Source: Paracoccaceae bacterium (lineage in GTDB: Bacteria > Pseudomonadota > Alphaproteobacteria > Rhodobacterales > Rhodobacteraceae). Taken from it: 64,000 nt of DNA. The translations under genes and the position numbers were made by a program. Positions 17,406 to 25,767 of this stretch are shown here, piece by piece; the stretch's first letter is position 1; every line of letters begins with the position of its first letter. The stretch lies in the NCBI GenBank assembly GCA_027489375.1, contig JAIXZW010000001.1:62001-126000 (forward strand), in the 5' to 3' direction. The notes under the pieces are model-generated. The model was not told the origin of the DNA and did not search any database. It worked only from the letters and a program-made list of their open reading frames with translations.

Positions 17406-18757
17406 ACGTTCAGCAGGAGATGTTCCCGCTCCCACGGGCTGATGACCTGCAGGAACTCTTTGTATTCGTTGCGCTTCACGCTGGTGTAGACGTTGCAGAA
17501 TTCCACCCCCAGCACCTCGCGCAGGGCGGCGTCCTCTTCCAGAAGGTCGAGCGCGTCGCCAAGGTTATAGGGCAGGTCCGTCTCGTTCATATAGGCGTCG
17601 CCCGTGCATTCGGGCTTGGGCAGCTTTTGCGCCTTCAACCCCAGATAACCGCAGGCGAGGCTGGCGGCGATGCCGAGATAGGGGTTGCAATCCATCCCTG
17701 CGAGGCGGTTTTCCAGCCGCCGCGCCTCGGGCGGGGAAATCGGGACGCGCAGGCCCGTGGTGCGGTTGTCGCGGCCCCATTCGAGGTTGATGGGTGCGGC
17801 GAAGTCCGGCACGTAGCGGCGGTAGCTGTTGACGTAAGGGGCAAGCAGCGCGACCGCGCCGGGCAGGTGGGTCTGCATTCCGGCGATGAAATGCAGGAAG
17901 GCGGGGGTTTCGCCGCCCTTCTTGTCGGAAAAAATGTTCTTTCCGGTTTTGATGTCCACCACGGAATGGTGGATGTGCATGGCCGATCCGGGTTCGCCCT
18001 CGATCGGCTTTGCCATGAAGGTGGCGAAGCAGTCGTGGCGCAGGGCGGCTTCGCGGATCAGGCGTTTGAAGAAGAAGATTTCGTCCGCCAGCGCCACGGG
18101 GTCGCCGTGGGCGAGGTTGATTTCCACCTGTCCCGCGCCGCCCTCTTGCAGGATGCCGTCGATCTCGAACCCCTGGGCTTCGGCAAAGTCGTAGATGTCG
18201 TCGATCACCTTGCCGTATTCGTCGACCGCCGACATGGAATAGGCCTGCTTGCCCGCCGCCCTGCGGCCCGAGCGGCCCATCGGCGGGATGATCGGCATGT
18301 TGGGGTCGATGTTGCGCGCAACGAGGAAGAATTCCATCTCGGGGGCGACGATCGGTTGCCAGCCTTCGGCATTGTAAAGCTGCACGATCCGCTTGAGCAC
18401 GTTGCGCGGCGCGGTCGGGACGGGGTTGCCCTGCTGGTCCTCGGCATCGTGGATGACCTGAAGCGTGATGTCGGCGGTCCAAGGGGCTGCGGTCGCGGTG
18501 CTGAAATCCGGCACGAGGATCATGTCGGGTTCGGTAAAGGCTCCCGTTGGGTTGTCGGCCCATTCGCCCGTGATGGTTTGCAGGAAGATCGAATTGGGCA
18601 GGAAGTAGTTGGCCTGTTTCGCGAATTTAGAGGCGGGCATGGCCTTGCCACGGGCCACGCCCGCGATGTCGGCGATGATGCATTCAACCTCGTCCACGCG
18701 GCGTCCGGCGATCCAGTCGCGGGCGGCTTCGGGGAGTTTCTCGGTCCAGTTGGACAT
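17402..18757 (-). CDS. puuA: Gamma-glutamylpolyamine synthetase, PuuA-like (copy 1)
   Basis: 451 residues of the glutamine synthetase superfamily. The active-site motifs are present: EMEFFLVAR, GGAGQVEINL, MHIHHSVVD and the Arg region NRTTGLRVP. The N-terminal part lacks features of true GlnA and fits PuuA, which joins glutamate to putrescine or another amine using ATP. It is followed by the PuuB-like oxidase with a 4-base overlap and preceded by an amidotransferase-type gene. A second, more distant paralogue lies at 19614. Confidence 0.9.
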   Translation of the reverse strand: MSNWTEKLPEAARDWIAGRRVDEVECIIADIAGVARGKAMPASKFAKQANYFLPNSIFLQTITGEWADNPTGAFTEPDMILVPDFSTATAAPWTADITLQVIHDAEDQQGNPVPTAPRNVLKRIVQLYNAEGWQPIVAPEMEFFLVARNIDPNMPIIPPMGRSGRRAAGKQAYSMSAVDEYGKVIDDIYDFAEAQGFEIDGILQEGGAGQVEINLAHGDPVALADEIFFFKRLIREAALRHDCFATFMAKPIEGEPGSAMHIHHSVVDIKTGKNIFSDKKGGETPAFLHFIAGMQTHLPGAVALLAPYVNSYRRYVPDFAAPINLEWGRDNRTTGLRVPISPPEARRLENRLAGMDCNPYLGIAASLACGYLGLKAQKLPKPECTGDAYMNETDLPYNLGDALDLLEEDAALREVLGVEFCNVYTSVKRNEYKEFLQVISPWEREHLLLNV

Positions 18758-18795
18758 GTGTCACACGTTGTTGGGGTTGCCACGCCGGAAGAGGC

Positions 18796-19476
18796 TCAGG
18801 CGCGGTGTTCCTTGAAGAAGGAGGCGATGCGGGCGGCGATGGTGCCATCCTGCAAAGGGTCGGCCAGACGGGCGCTGGCCGAAGCCATGACATCGTCGGG
18901 AACCAGACCTTTCCCGCGCGTCTTCATCAGACCGTCGATGAATTCGGGGCGGAATTCGGGGTGGGCCTGCACCGTCAGGGCGCGGTCGTCGTAAAGGAGG
19001 GCCGCATTGGTGCAGAAGTCGTTGCTGGCGATGACCTTCGCCCCCTTGGGCGCTTCGACCACCTGATCGCGGTGCCATGCGTTCAGGGTCAGCTTCTCGC
19101 CGCCAAAGTCGTAATCCTGCGGGCCGACGGCCCAGCCGCCATCGTAACGCTCGACCCGCCCGCCCATGGCCTGCGCGATGATCTGGTGGCCGAAGCAGAT
19201 GCCGACCATCGGCACATGGGCGGCGAAGCTGTCGCGGATGAACGCCTCGAGCGGGGGGATCCAGGCGTGATCCTCATAGACCCCGTGGCGTGATCCGGTG
19301 ATGAGCCAGCCGTCCGCATCATGGACCGAGGCGGGAAACTCGCCCTCTACCACCCGCCATGTGCGGAAGGTGAAGCCGTTACCGTCGAGCAGGCGGGCGA
19401 ACATGTCGGGATAGTCGCCCATTTCGGGGGTGAGCATTTCGGGGGCGAGGCCTGTTTGCAGGATGCCGATGCGCAT
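18796..19476 (-). CDS. Class I glutamine amidotransferase-type hydrolase
   Basis: 226 residues from MRIGILQTGLAPEML. The catalytic triad is visible: Cys94 (VGICFGHQI), His172 and Glu174 (VQAHPEF). It resembles GMP-synthase-like stand-alone GATase1 proteins. Between two PuuA-like ligases, it may release glutamate from a gamma-glutamyl product as PuuD does, although it is not the typical PuuD sequence. The start is ATG 19476; the longer frame upstream crosses a structured non-coding segment. Cotranscribed with copy 1 of puuA, 38 bases away. Confidence 0.88.
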   Translation of the reverse strand: MRIGILQTGLAPEMLTPEMGDYPDMFARLLDGNGFTFRTWRVVEGEFPASVHDADGWLITGSRHGVYEDHAWIPPLEAFIRDSFAAHVPMVGICFGHQIIAQAMGGRVERYDGGWAVGPQDYDFGGEKLTLNAWHRDQVVEAPKGAKVIASNDFCTNAALLYDDRALTVQAHPEFRPEFIDGLMKTRGKGLVPDDVMASASARLADPLQDGTIAARIASFFKEHRA

Positions 19477-19530
19477 GGGTTTGCCTGATTGCCGCTTTGG
19501 AAGAAAGGTAGTGTCTGGACTGCGCCTTCG

Positions 19531-19605
19531 GCAAGGGGGCTGATTTCCCGCAGAAAAATCGTTGCCCCCTTGCGGGTGGGCCACACGAATTTTCTGCGAA
19601 AATTC
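19531..19605 (-). promoter_or_regulatory. Structured intercistronic region with two hairpins
   Basis: GCAAGGGGGC (19531-19540) pairs perfectly with GCCCCCTTGC (19564-19573), enclosing a 23-base segment; next to it GAATTTTC-TGC-GAAAATTC (19587-19605) is a perfect 8-bp hairpin. Both lie between the second PuuA-like gene and the amidotransferase gene. They may attenuate or stabilise mRNA between the two genes; there is no T-tract after the big stem on the minus strand. Confidence 0.55.
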
Positions 19606-19613
19606 AGGACCCG

Positions 19614-20957
19614 TCAGACCGTGTCGAGGTAAAGCTCGACACGTTCGGTATCGGTCAGGTCCGCTATGTAATGCAGTTCCTGCCGTTTGGTGGAGATCAG
19701 GTTCTTGATCAGTTCGGGGTGGATGAAGCGCGGCACGATGGTGCTGTGCTCCAACGCCTCGATCGCGGCTTCCCATGTTTCGGGAATCTGCGGCAGGTCC
19801 TCGATCGCATAGGCGTTGCCGGTGATCGGGGCGGCGGGTTCCATCGCCTGCGTGATCCCGTCGAGGGCTGCGCCGAGGATGGCGGCGAGCATGAGGTAGG
19901 GGTTCACGTCGCCCCCCGCCACGCGATGTTCGATCCGCCGCGCCGCCGTGCTGCCGGCAGGGATGCGGATGGCGCTGGTGCGGTTCTCGTAGCCCCAGCA
20001 GATCGCCGTGGGGGCGTGCTTGCCGGGGACGAGGCGTTCGTAGCTGTTCTGGTGCGGCGCGAAGATCAGCGTGGAATCGTGCATCGCGTTGAGGCAGCCC
20101 GCCACGGCGGAGCGCAGCGTTGCCGTTCCCTTGGGACCGCCGCTGTCAAAGACGTTGCGGCCATCTTCGTCGATCAGGCTGAAGTGGGTGTGCAGGCCGG
20201 AGCCGGAATATTCAGGGTAGGGTTTGGCCATGAAGCTTGCCGCAAAGCCGTGGCGGCGGGCCAGACCCTTGACCAGCATCTTGAAGAGCCATGCGTCATC
20301 GGCGGCGCGCAGGGCGTCGTCGCAATGCATCAGGTTCACCTCGAACTGCCCGAGGCCGGTTTCCGAGGTGGAGGTGTCGGCGGGAATGTCCATCGCCTCG
20401 CAGGCGTCATAAAGGTCGGTGAAGAAGGTGTCGAAGGCGTCGAGTGCGCGGATCGACAGCGTCTCGGCCGCCTTGCGGCGTTTGCCGGAGCGGGGCGAGG
20501 GCGGAACCTGAAGCGTCTTTCCGGAGTCGTCGATCAGGAAGAATTCAAGCTCCATCGCGACCACGGGGGTCAGCCCGCGTTCCTTGAACTTTTCCACCAC
20601 GGCGCGAAGCGCGTGGCGGGGGTCGCCCTCATAGGGGGTGCCGTTTTCGCGGAACATCCAGATGGGCAGAAGGGCGGTCGGCGCCTCGAGCCAGGGCATG
20701 GGCATGAAGCCGCGTTCGGTGGGTTTCAGCACGCCGTCCTGATCGCCCTGCTCGAAGACGAGCGGGCTGTCGTCGATATCCTCGCCCCAGATGTCGAGGT
20801 TCAGGACCGAGAACGGGAACCGCGTTCCGTTCTTGACCACGTTTTCGGCGAAGCGGGCGGGGACGCGTTTGCCCCGTGCCTGACCGTTCAAATCCGCAGC
20901 GGCCACGCGGATGGTCCGCACGTCCGGATGCTTTCTCAGCCAATCCTTCATCATCAT
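19614..20957 (-). CDS. Glutamine-synthetase-like gamma-glutamylamine ligase (copy 2)
   Basis: 447 residues, GS superfamily, distinct from copy 1. Motifs: MELEFFLIDD, TGLGQFEVNL, LHTHFSLID and the NRTSAIRIP arginine loop. It starts MMMKDWLRKHPDVRTIRV; two further ATGs follow immediately, so the exact start could be one or two codons later. By context it ligates glutamate to an amine brought in by the adjacent ABC transporter. Having two ligases suggests different amine substrates. 137 structured bases separate it from the downstream amidotransferase gene. Confidence 0.88.
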   Translation of the reverse strand: MMMKDWLRKHPDVRTIRVAAADLNGQARGKRVPARFAENVVKNGTRFPFSVLNLDIWGEDIDDSPLVFEQGDQDGVLKPTERGFMPMPWLEAPTALLPIWMFRENGTPYEGDPRHALRAVVEKFKERGLTPVVAMELEFFLIDDSGKTLQVPPSPRSGKRRKAAETLSIRALDAFDTFFTDLYDACEAMDIPADTSTSETGLGQFEVNLMHCDDALRAADDAWLFKMLVKGLARRHGFAASFMAKPYPEYSGSGLHTHFSLIDEDGRNVFDSGGPKGTATLRSAVAGCLNAMHDSTLIFAPHQNSYERLVPGKHAPTAICWGYENRTSAIRIPAGSTAARRIEHRVAGGDVNPYLMLAAILGAALDGITQAMEPAAPITGNAYAIEDLPQIPETWEAAIEALEHSTIVPRFIHPELIKNLISTKRQELHYIADLTDTERVELYLDTV

Positions 20958-21055
20958 TTTACAGGCGGGGGAGCAATGGCCCGGCCCCGTTCCTTCCCTT
21001 TGTTTCGATCCCCTTCACAGGCAGCCCCATGCCGCCATGTCACCCCGAGGGCGAA

Positions 21056-21088
21056 CCCGTGCGAAGCGCACGGGGAATTTGATCAAAT
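21056..21088. repeat. Short palindromic repeat after the hisM-like gene
   Basis: CCCGTGCG-AAG-CGCACGGG (21056-21074) is a perfect 8-bp hairpin, closely followed by ATTTGATCAAAT (21077-21088). It sits between the permease gene and the second PuuA-like gene. It resembles the GGTGCGCA...TGCGCACC elements at 28191, 28323 and 60215 in style, not in exact sequence. Confidence 0.55.
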
Positions 21089-21096
21089 CTAGGCTA

Positions 21097-21930
21097 CTAT
21101 CGGATCAGTTGAGGACGCAAGCGAATTCTTGCGCGCTGGTTCGAGGGAAGGTGGCGGTTGAGGTGCTTGTTCACGGCGTTGAAGGCGAAGGTCAGCAGCA
21201 GCGTGAGGCAGATGAAGTAGAAACCGACGATGGGGTAGGGGATGAAGGGGTTGTAGGTCTTGTCCGCGAAATAGCTGGCGTAATAGAGCGCGTCGCCCTG
21301 TTGGCGGAAGGCGGGGAAGGACGAGAAGAACACCAGCGTGGTGGCGTGGAACAGGAAGATCGCCTCGTTCGTGTAGGCGGGCCAGCCCAAGCGGAGCATG
21401 GTGGGCCAGAGGATGCGGCGGAAGCGTTTGAAGCCGGTGATGCCATAGGCGTCTGCCGCTTCGATGTCACCCTTGGGCACCGAGCGCAGGGCGCCGTAGA
21501 AGATTTCGGCGGAATAGGCGGCGGTGTTGAGGAAGAGCACGACCAGCGCGCCGCACCAAGCTTTGGTTAACCAGTCTGTATGGATCGTTACCCCAAGGAG
21601 GTCGATCCCGTTCTTGGGCAGCAGGACAAAGGCCTGATATCCAAGGAAGAACTGGATGAAGAGCGGCGAGCCGCGGAAAGTGAAGATGAACCACTCCGCC
21701 GGTTTGCGCAGCCAACGGGAGCGGGCGGATTTCGCCAGCGCCAGCGCATTGGCAAGGAAAAAGCCCGCCAGAAGGGCGAGCGCGCCGTAGTAGAGGTTCC
21801 AGATCAGGCCCGAGCCGATCAGCGTGAATTGCTGGCACAGCGTGAAGTCGGATTTCGGCAGCATCCGCTCGCCAAAGCCGATGGAGCGGAAGGCATAGGC
21901 GGCGATGGTCTCGGTGCAGGTCATGGTCAT
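21097..21930 (-). CDS. Polar amino-acid ABC transporter permease (HisM-like)
   Basis: 277 residues, about five to six membrane helices, with the inner-membrane coupling EAA loop at EAADAYGITGFKRFRRILWPTMLR. It starts MTMTCTETIAAYAF and its ATG overlaps the stop of the HisQ-like gene. Together with the partner permease, the substrate-binding protein and the ATPase it forms an importer of the histidine/arginine/ornithine class. Next to PuuA-like ligases, the cargo may be a basic amino acid or polyamine precursor; this is inference. Confidence 0.9.
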   Translation of the reverse strand: MTMTCTETIAAYAFRSIGFGERMLPKSDFTLCQQFTLIGSGLIWNLYYGALALLAGFFLANALALAKSARSRWLRKPAEWFIFTFRGSPLFIQFFLGYQAFVLLPKNGIDLLGVTIHTDWLTKAWCGALVVLFLNTAAYSAEIFYGALRSVPKGDIEAADAYGITGFKRFRRILWPTMLRLGWPAYTNEAIFLFHATTLVFFSSFPAFRQQGDALYYASYFADKTYNPFIPYPIVGFYFICLTLLLTFAFNAVNKHLNRHLPSNQRARIRLRPQLIR

Positions 21931-22808
21931 GCGGCGGCCTTTCGCATCGCTTCGCCCGCCAGCGTGGCCTGCCCGTGCGAGAGCCGTTTGGTCAGGCGGG
22001 CCAGCACGATTTCGGACACCCGCGTGAAGGCGAGGTAGAAGGCCAGAAGGAACAGGAAATACCAAAGCCGCCAGTCGTCATGCGGATAGGCGTAGCTGTC
22101 GGTTTTCGACCCGCCCAGTTCCTGCGCCCAGAAAACGATGTCGTTCACGCCGAGCAGGAAAAGGAGTGGCGTCGCCTTGATGAGAATCAGCCACAGGTTC
22201 GACAGGCCGGGCAGGGCATAGACCCACATCTGCGGAACAAGGATGCGGCGGAAGGTCTGGCGTGCGGACAGGCCGTAGGCTTCCGCGGTTTCGAGCTGTG
22301 CGCGGGGGACGGCGTTCATCGCGCCGTAAAGCACGTTGGCGGTAAAGGCGCCGAAGACGATGGCGAAGGTGACGACGGCAAGGCCGAAGCCGTAGATCTG
22401 GTGGAAGATCTGCGGGGCGGAATTGGGCGGGATCTTCGCCTCGGGGCAGACCTTGAATTCAAGGCCGGTGCGGATCGGGTCGGTCCAGTCGGGGCAGCGG
22501 ATGTAGTGCAGCCCGGTTTCGAGCAACTGGTCGAGCGCGATGACGAAGAACATGAAGAAGATGATGTCGGGGATGCCGCGCACCATCAGCATGTAGGTCT
22601 TGCCTGCAACGCGGGCGACGGGGTTGTGCGCGCGGGCGGCGATGGCGCCCATGAACCCGAAGCCGAGTGCGACGGGGGCGGTGACGGCAAGCAGCACCAG
22701 CACGGTGCCGAAGCTGTAATAGAACAACAGGTGCTTGCCCGACGTCAGGTAGCACAGCATCCAGGTGAACCCCGACAGGGTCGAGGGGTCTGCGCATTGG
22801 GCGAACAT
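21927..22808 (-). CDS. Polar amino-acid ABC transporter permease (HisQ-like)
   Basis: 293 residues with the EAA loop ETAEAYGLSARQTFRRILVPQ. It is longer than a typical HisQ (228) because of an insertion of roughly 40 residues (HYIRCPDWTDPIRTGLEF and following, two cysteines) after the second helix, probably a periplasmic loop. It starts at MFAQCADPSTLSG. It overlaps the HisM-like gene by four bases and follows the binding-protein gene after a hairpin that may lower permease expression. Confidence 0.9.
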   Translation of the reverse strand: MFAQCADPSTLSGFTWMLCYLTSGKHLLFYYSFGTVLVLLAVTAPVALGFGFMGAIAARAHNPVARVAGKTYMLMVRGIPDIIFFMFFVIALDQLLETGLHYIRCPDWTDPIRTGLEFKVCPEAKIPPNSAPQIFHQIYGFGLAVVTFAIVFGAFTANVLYGAMNAVPRAQLETAEAYGLSARQTFRRILVPQMWVYALPGLSNLWLILIKATPLLFLLGVNDIVFWAQELGGSKTDSYAYPHDDWRLWYFLFLLAFYLAFTRVSEIVLARLTKRLSHGQATLAGEAMRKAAA

Positions 22809-22838
22809 GGCACCTCGGGCAAGAACGGTCGGGAGGGC

Positions 22839-22865
22839 GGGAAACCGGCGCGGGGCCGGTTTCCC
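22839..22865 (-). terminator. Attenuating hairpin between binding protein and permease genes
   Basis: GGGAAACCGGC (22839-22849), loop GCGGG, GCCGGTTTCCC (22855-22865): a perfect 11-bp stem just after the binding-protein stop. No T-tract follows on the minus strand. Hairpins at this position commonly protect the upstream mRNA so that binding protein exceeds membrane components. Confidence 0.6.
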
Positions 22866-22874
22866 GAAGGGTCA

Positions 22875-23597
22875 TCAGAACAGGACGGCCTTTTCCTTGA
22901 ACCACTTCTTGATCAGCTCGTTCAGCGAGCCGTCGGCTTTCATTTCGCCGATGGCCTTGTCGAACTTGCCGGCAAGCTCGGTGTCGGACTGGCGGAAGGC
23001 CGCGCCGACGCCGCCGCCAAGCTGGACCTTGTCGACGATCTGAAGCTCGCCGTTCGACTGGGCGACGATCGGGTCGAGGAATTCGCTGTCGGCCAGAACG
23101 GCATCAGCCTCGCCGTTGCGGACGGCGGCGACGGTTTCGTCGGGCGTCTTGAATTCCAGAAGCTGCGCGCCGGATTCGGCGACGTGCGACGCCTGAATCG
23201 TTGCGGTCTGGGCGGCGACGACACCGGCCTTGAGGTCGGCATCCGCGCTCATCGCTACGTAGTAGGAGGTGGCCGGCGGGTAGTAGTTCTGGGTGAACAG
23301 ACGGTCCGCCTTGCGCTCTTCGGTGATCGACATGCCCGCCATGATGACGTCGAAGTTGCCCGAGTTCAGGTTGGGCATCATCGAATCCCAGTCGTTCTGG
23401 ACGAATTCGCAGGTCAGCGCGGCGCGCTTGCAGATTTCGTTGCCGAGATCGACTTCGAAACCGTCGAGTTTGCCCGCGTCATTGACGAGGTTGTAGGGCG
23501 GGTAAAGCCCTTCGGTCGCGATACGGACGGTGTCCTGCGCCGCGGCGGCAAGACCCGAAAGCGCCACGAGTGCCGTGGCAAGCATCAGTTTCTTCAT
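22875..23597 (-). CDS. Periplasmic amino-acid binding protein (HisJ/ArgT-like)
   Basis: 240 residues with a clear Sec signal peptide (MKKLMLATALVALSGLAAAA, cleavage after about residue 21) followed by the SBP_bac_3 fold: TVRIATEGLYPPYN, GFEVDLGNEICKRA, FDVIMAGMSITEERK. The two cysteines in CKRAALTC match the disulfide of HisJ/LAO proteins. It captures a polar amino acid or related amine for the HisQM-P importer. The start is ATG 23597; the upstream frame overlaps the ATPase gene and is not coding. Confidence 0.92.
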   Translation of the reverse strand: MKKLMLATALVALSGLAAAAQDTVRIATEGLYPPYNLVNDAGKLDGFEVDLGNEICKRAALTCEFVQNDWDSMMPNLNSGNFDVIMAGMSITEERKADRLFTQNYYPPATSYYVAMSADADLKAGVVAAQTATIQASHVAESGAQLLEFKTPDETVAAVRNGEADAVLADSEFLDPIVAQSNGELQIVDKVQLGGGVGAAFRQSDTELAGKFDKAIGEMKADGSLNELIKKWFKEKAVLF

Positions 23598-23628
23598 TGG
23601 TAGGCTCCCCTTCTTTGGTTCTGGTAGG

Positions 23629-24411
23629 TTAGGCCGAAGTGGCCGAGAGAAAACCGCGCAAGCGTTCCGACTGCGGGTTTCCGAACAGGCGGTCGGGCGG
23701 ACCCTCTTCCTCGATCCTGCCGCGATGGAGGAAGACCACATGGTCCGACACATCGGCGGCGAGTTTCATGTCGTGGGTCACAAGGATCATCGTGCGCCCC
23801 TCTTCGGCGAGGGCTTTGATCACCTTTACAACTTCCTGTTCAAGTTCGGGGTCCAAGGCCGAGGTCGGCTCGTCGAACAAAAGGGCGCGAGGTTCCATGC
23901 AGAGCGCACGGGCGATGGCGGCGCGTTGCTGCTGGCCGCCGGAAAGCTGCGCGGGCCATGCTTCGGCCTTGTCGGCGATGCCCACCTTGGCAAGGTATTT
24001 GCGGGCGGCGGCTTCGACTTCGGCAGGGTCGCGTTTCAGCACCGTGACGGGCGCTTCCATGACGTTTTGCAGGATCGTCATGTGGGACCAGAGGTTGAAC
24101 TGCTGGAACACCATCGACAGGTTCGTGCGCATCCGCGTCACCTGCGCGCGGTCGGCGGGGTGGCGGTTCAGCCCCTCGCCCCGCCAGCGGACGGCTTCGC
24201 CTTCGAACTCGATCTCGCCCTCCTGGCTTTCCTCGAGCAGGTTGCAGCAGCGCAGGAGGGTGGATTTGCCCGAGCCGGACGAGCCGATAAGCGAGACGAC
24301 ATGACCGCGCGGGGCGGTCAGGTCTACACCCTTGAGCACTTCGAGCGGGCCATAGCTCTTGTGCAGGTTGCGGATGCGGATGACGGGCGTATCGGCGGTT
24401 GCGTCGGGCAC
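23629..24411 (-). CDS. Amino-acid ABC transporter ATP-binding protein (HisP-like)
   Basis: 260 residues with Walker A GSSGSGKST, Q-loop VFQQFNLW, signature [15 protein letters not shown], Walker B ALLFDEPTS and the H-loop VTHDMKLA. It belongs to the HisP/GlnQ group. First gene of the transporter operon on the minus strand, 31 bases before the binding-protein gene. The N-terminal PDATADTP stretch before IRIRNLHKSYG is a short unconserved extension. Confidence 0.93.
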   Translation of the reverse strand: MPDATADTPVIRIRNLHKSYGPLEVLKGVDLTAPRGHVVSLIGSSGSGKSTLLRCCNLLEESQEGEIEFEGEAVRWRGEGLNRHPADRAQVTRMRTNLSMVFQQFNLWSHMTILQNVMEAPVTVLKRDPAEVEAAARKYLAKVGIADKAEAWPAQLSGGQQQRAAIARALCMEPRALLFDEPTSALDPELEQEVVKVIKALAEEGRTMILVTHDMKLAADVSDHVVFLHRGRIEEEGPPDRLFGNPQSERLRGFLSATSA

Positions 24412-24502
24412 TTAGGTCTGCGTGTTGCTCATTTTGACAGCCGAGTAAGGCGCAGGTTTTGGCGCATTGCAACGCCGAAGCGGGCGCTGCGGTGGAATTT
24501 GA

Positions 24503-25273
24503 TCATTTTTCGGTCGCAAAAACCACCGGAGCGGGCGGAGTGGGCACCGCGAGGTAAGTTTCGGCGGGAATGTAAACGATTCCGTTAAGACGCAGCGCGG
24601 CGCGTTCGCTCGGGTCAAGCTGCGCGATGGATTCGGCGATGGCGTCGAAGACGGGGGCCGAGTCGCGGCCCCGCGCGGTGATGTAGGGCAGGCCGGGGGT
24701 GGGGTCGGTCATGGCGATCACATGGACCGATGCCGCCTTCGGGTCGTATTCGGACAAGAGCGACCATGTCACGGCATCGAGCGCCGCGAGATCGGCGTGG
24801 CCGGTGGCAACGGCGGCGAGGGAGGCGGCGTGCGAGCCGGTTTGCACCCCTGCGGGGAAGGTCAGGCCAAGCTTGGCCGCGTGGTTCTGCGGTGCGGCCC
24901 AGCCGGATTGCGAGAGCGCGTCGTTGTAGGCGACGGGGGTGCCGTCGAAGGCGGCGAGGGTGCCGCGCGGGTCGTCACGGCGGGCGATCAGGACCGAGCG
25001 GTAATAGCCGGGCGCGCAGCCCTCGACCCCGAAGTCGGGGGTGCCGATCAGGGTCACTTTGTCATGCAGTTTCGCGCGGAAGGGAAAGCCGCAGGTCTGC
25101 GACAGCAGGAGGTCGGGGTCCGTCCATTGCGGCATGAGTTCGGCATCGCCACGGCGCAGGGATGCGGGGGCGTCGATGCTGCGACGGGCGAGCGCTGCGC
25201 GGATGAGTTGCCAGTAACGGTCTGTCACCGCACGGATTTCCGGGCGGTCATACATGGGAAGGGCGGCGATCAT
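24503..25273 (-). CDS. PhnD-like substrate-binding-fold protein without signal peptide
   Basis: 256 residues starting MIAALPMYDRPEIRAVTDRYW. The fold matches phosphate/phosphite/phosphonate binding proteins (SBP type 2: LIGTPDFGVEGCAPGYYRSV, then GHADLAALDAVTWSLL). There is no N-terminal signal peptide and no permease or ATPase gene beside it, so it is probably cytoplasmic and not part of a classical importer. The ATG overlaps the stop of the TerB-like gene. The ligand is unknown. Confidence 0.8.
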   Translation of the reverse strand: MIAALPMYDRPEIRAVTDRYWQLIRAALARRSIDAPASLRRGDAELMPQWTDPDLLLSQTCGFPFRAKLHDKVTLIGTPDFGVEGCAPGYYRSVLIARRDDPRGTLAAFDGTPVAYNDALSQSGWAAPQNHAAKLGLTFPAGVQTGSHAASLAAVATGHADLAALDAVTWSLLSEYDPKAASVHVIAMTDPTPGLPYITARGRDSAPVFDAIAESIAQLDPSERAALRLNGIVYIPAETYLAVPTPPAPVVFATEK

Positions 25274-25707
25274 GCGCGTTCCGCCCTTTGCCGTGCAAGG
25301 TTCGATTCCACATCCGTCAGCCCGAGGAGATTGGCGACCATGCGGAGCAGGCGGTCCTCTTCGGCATCGCGGGAGCCGTCGGACAGGGCGACCGCCCACA
25401 TGGCCTGCATCAGGGCGGCGCGGTCTTCGGGATCGGTCGCGGCCTTGAGCGCACGGGTGAAGCGGACGGTGTCGGGGGCTTCGTTTTCCAGCGCCTCGGC
25501 CTCGGAGCGGAGCCGGGCGGCTTCGAAGGGGCCGAGGTGGTGGCGGGTCATCAGGATGCGGTCGATATGTTCGACCTCTTCCACCGCATAGAGGCCGTCG
25601 GTCCTTGCGATGCGGACAAGCAGCGCCGCCAGAGCAAGGCGGGCGTCGGGTTCGGGAAGACGGGTCGGGGCGGGGGCCAGAAGGCTGCGCAGGAGGTTTT
25701 CGAACAT
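25270..25707 (-). CDS. TerB-family protein
   Basis: 145 residues, all helical, with the two-lobed TerB pattern: LAALLVRIARTDGLYAVEEVEHI in the first half and MQAMWAVALSDGSRDAEEDRLLRMVANLLGL in the second. TerB-like domains bind divalent metal through acidic residues in the TDG and SDG turns. Here it stands outside any tellurite operon; such stand-alone copies have no firm function. Coupled by a 4-base overlap to the PhnD-like gene. Confidence 0.85.
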   Translation of the reverse strand: MFENLLRSLLAPAPTRLPEPDARLALAALLVRIARTDGLYAVEEVEHIDRILMTRHHLGPFEAARLRSEAEALENEAPDTVRFTRALKAATDPEDRAALMQAMWAVALSDGSRDAEEDRLLRMVANLLGLTDVESNLARQRAERA

Positions 25708-25767
25708 GGCGTCAGGATAGGCCGCGCCTTGGCGGGCGGCAAGGTGGCGCGGGTCACGGATGGGCGA

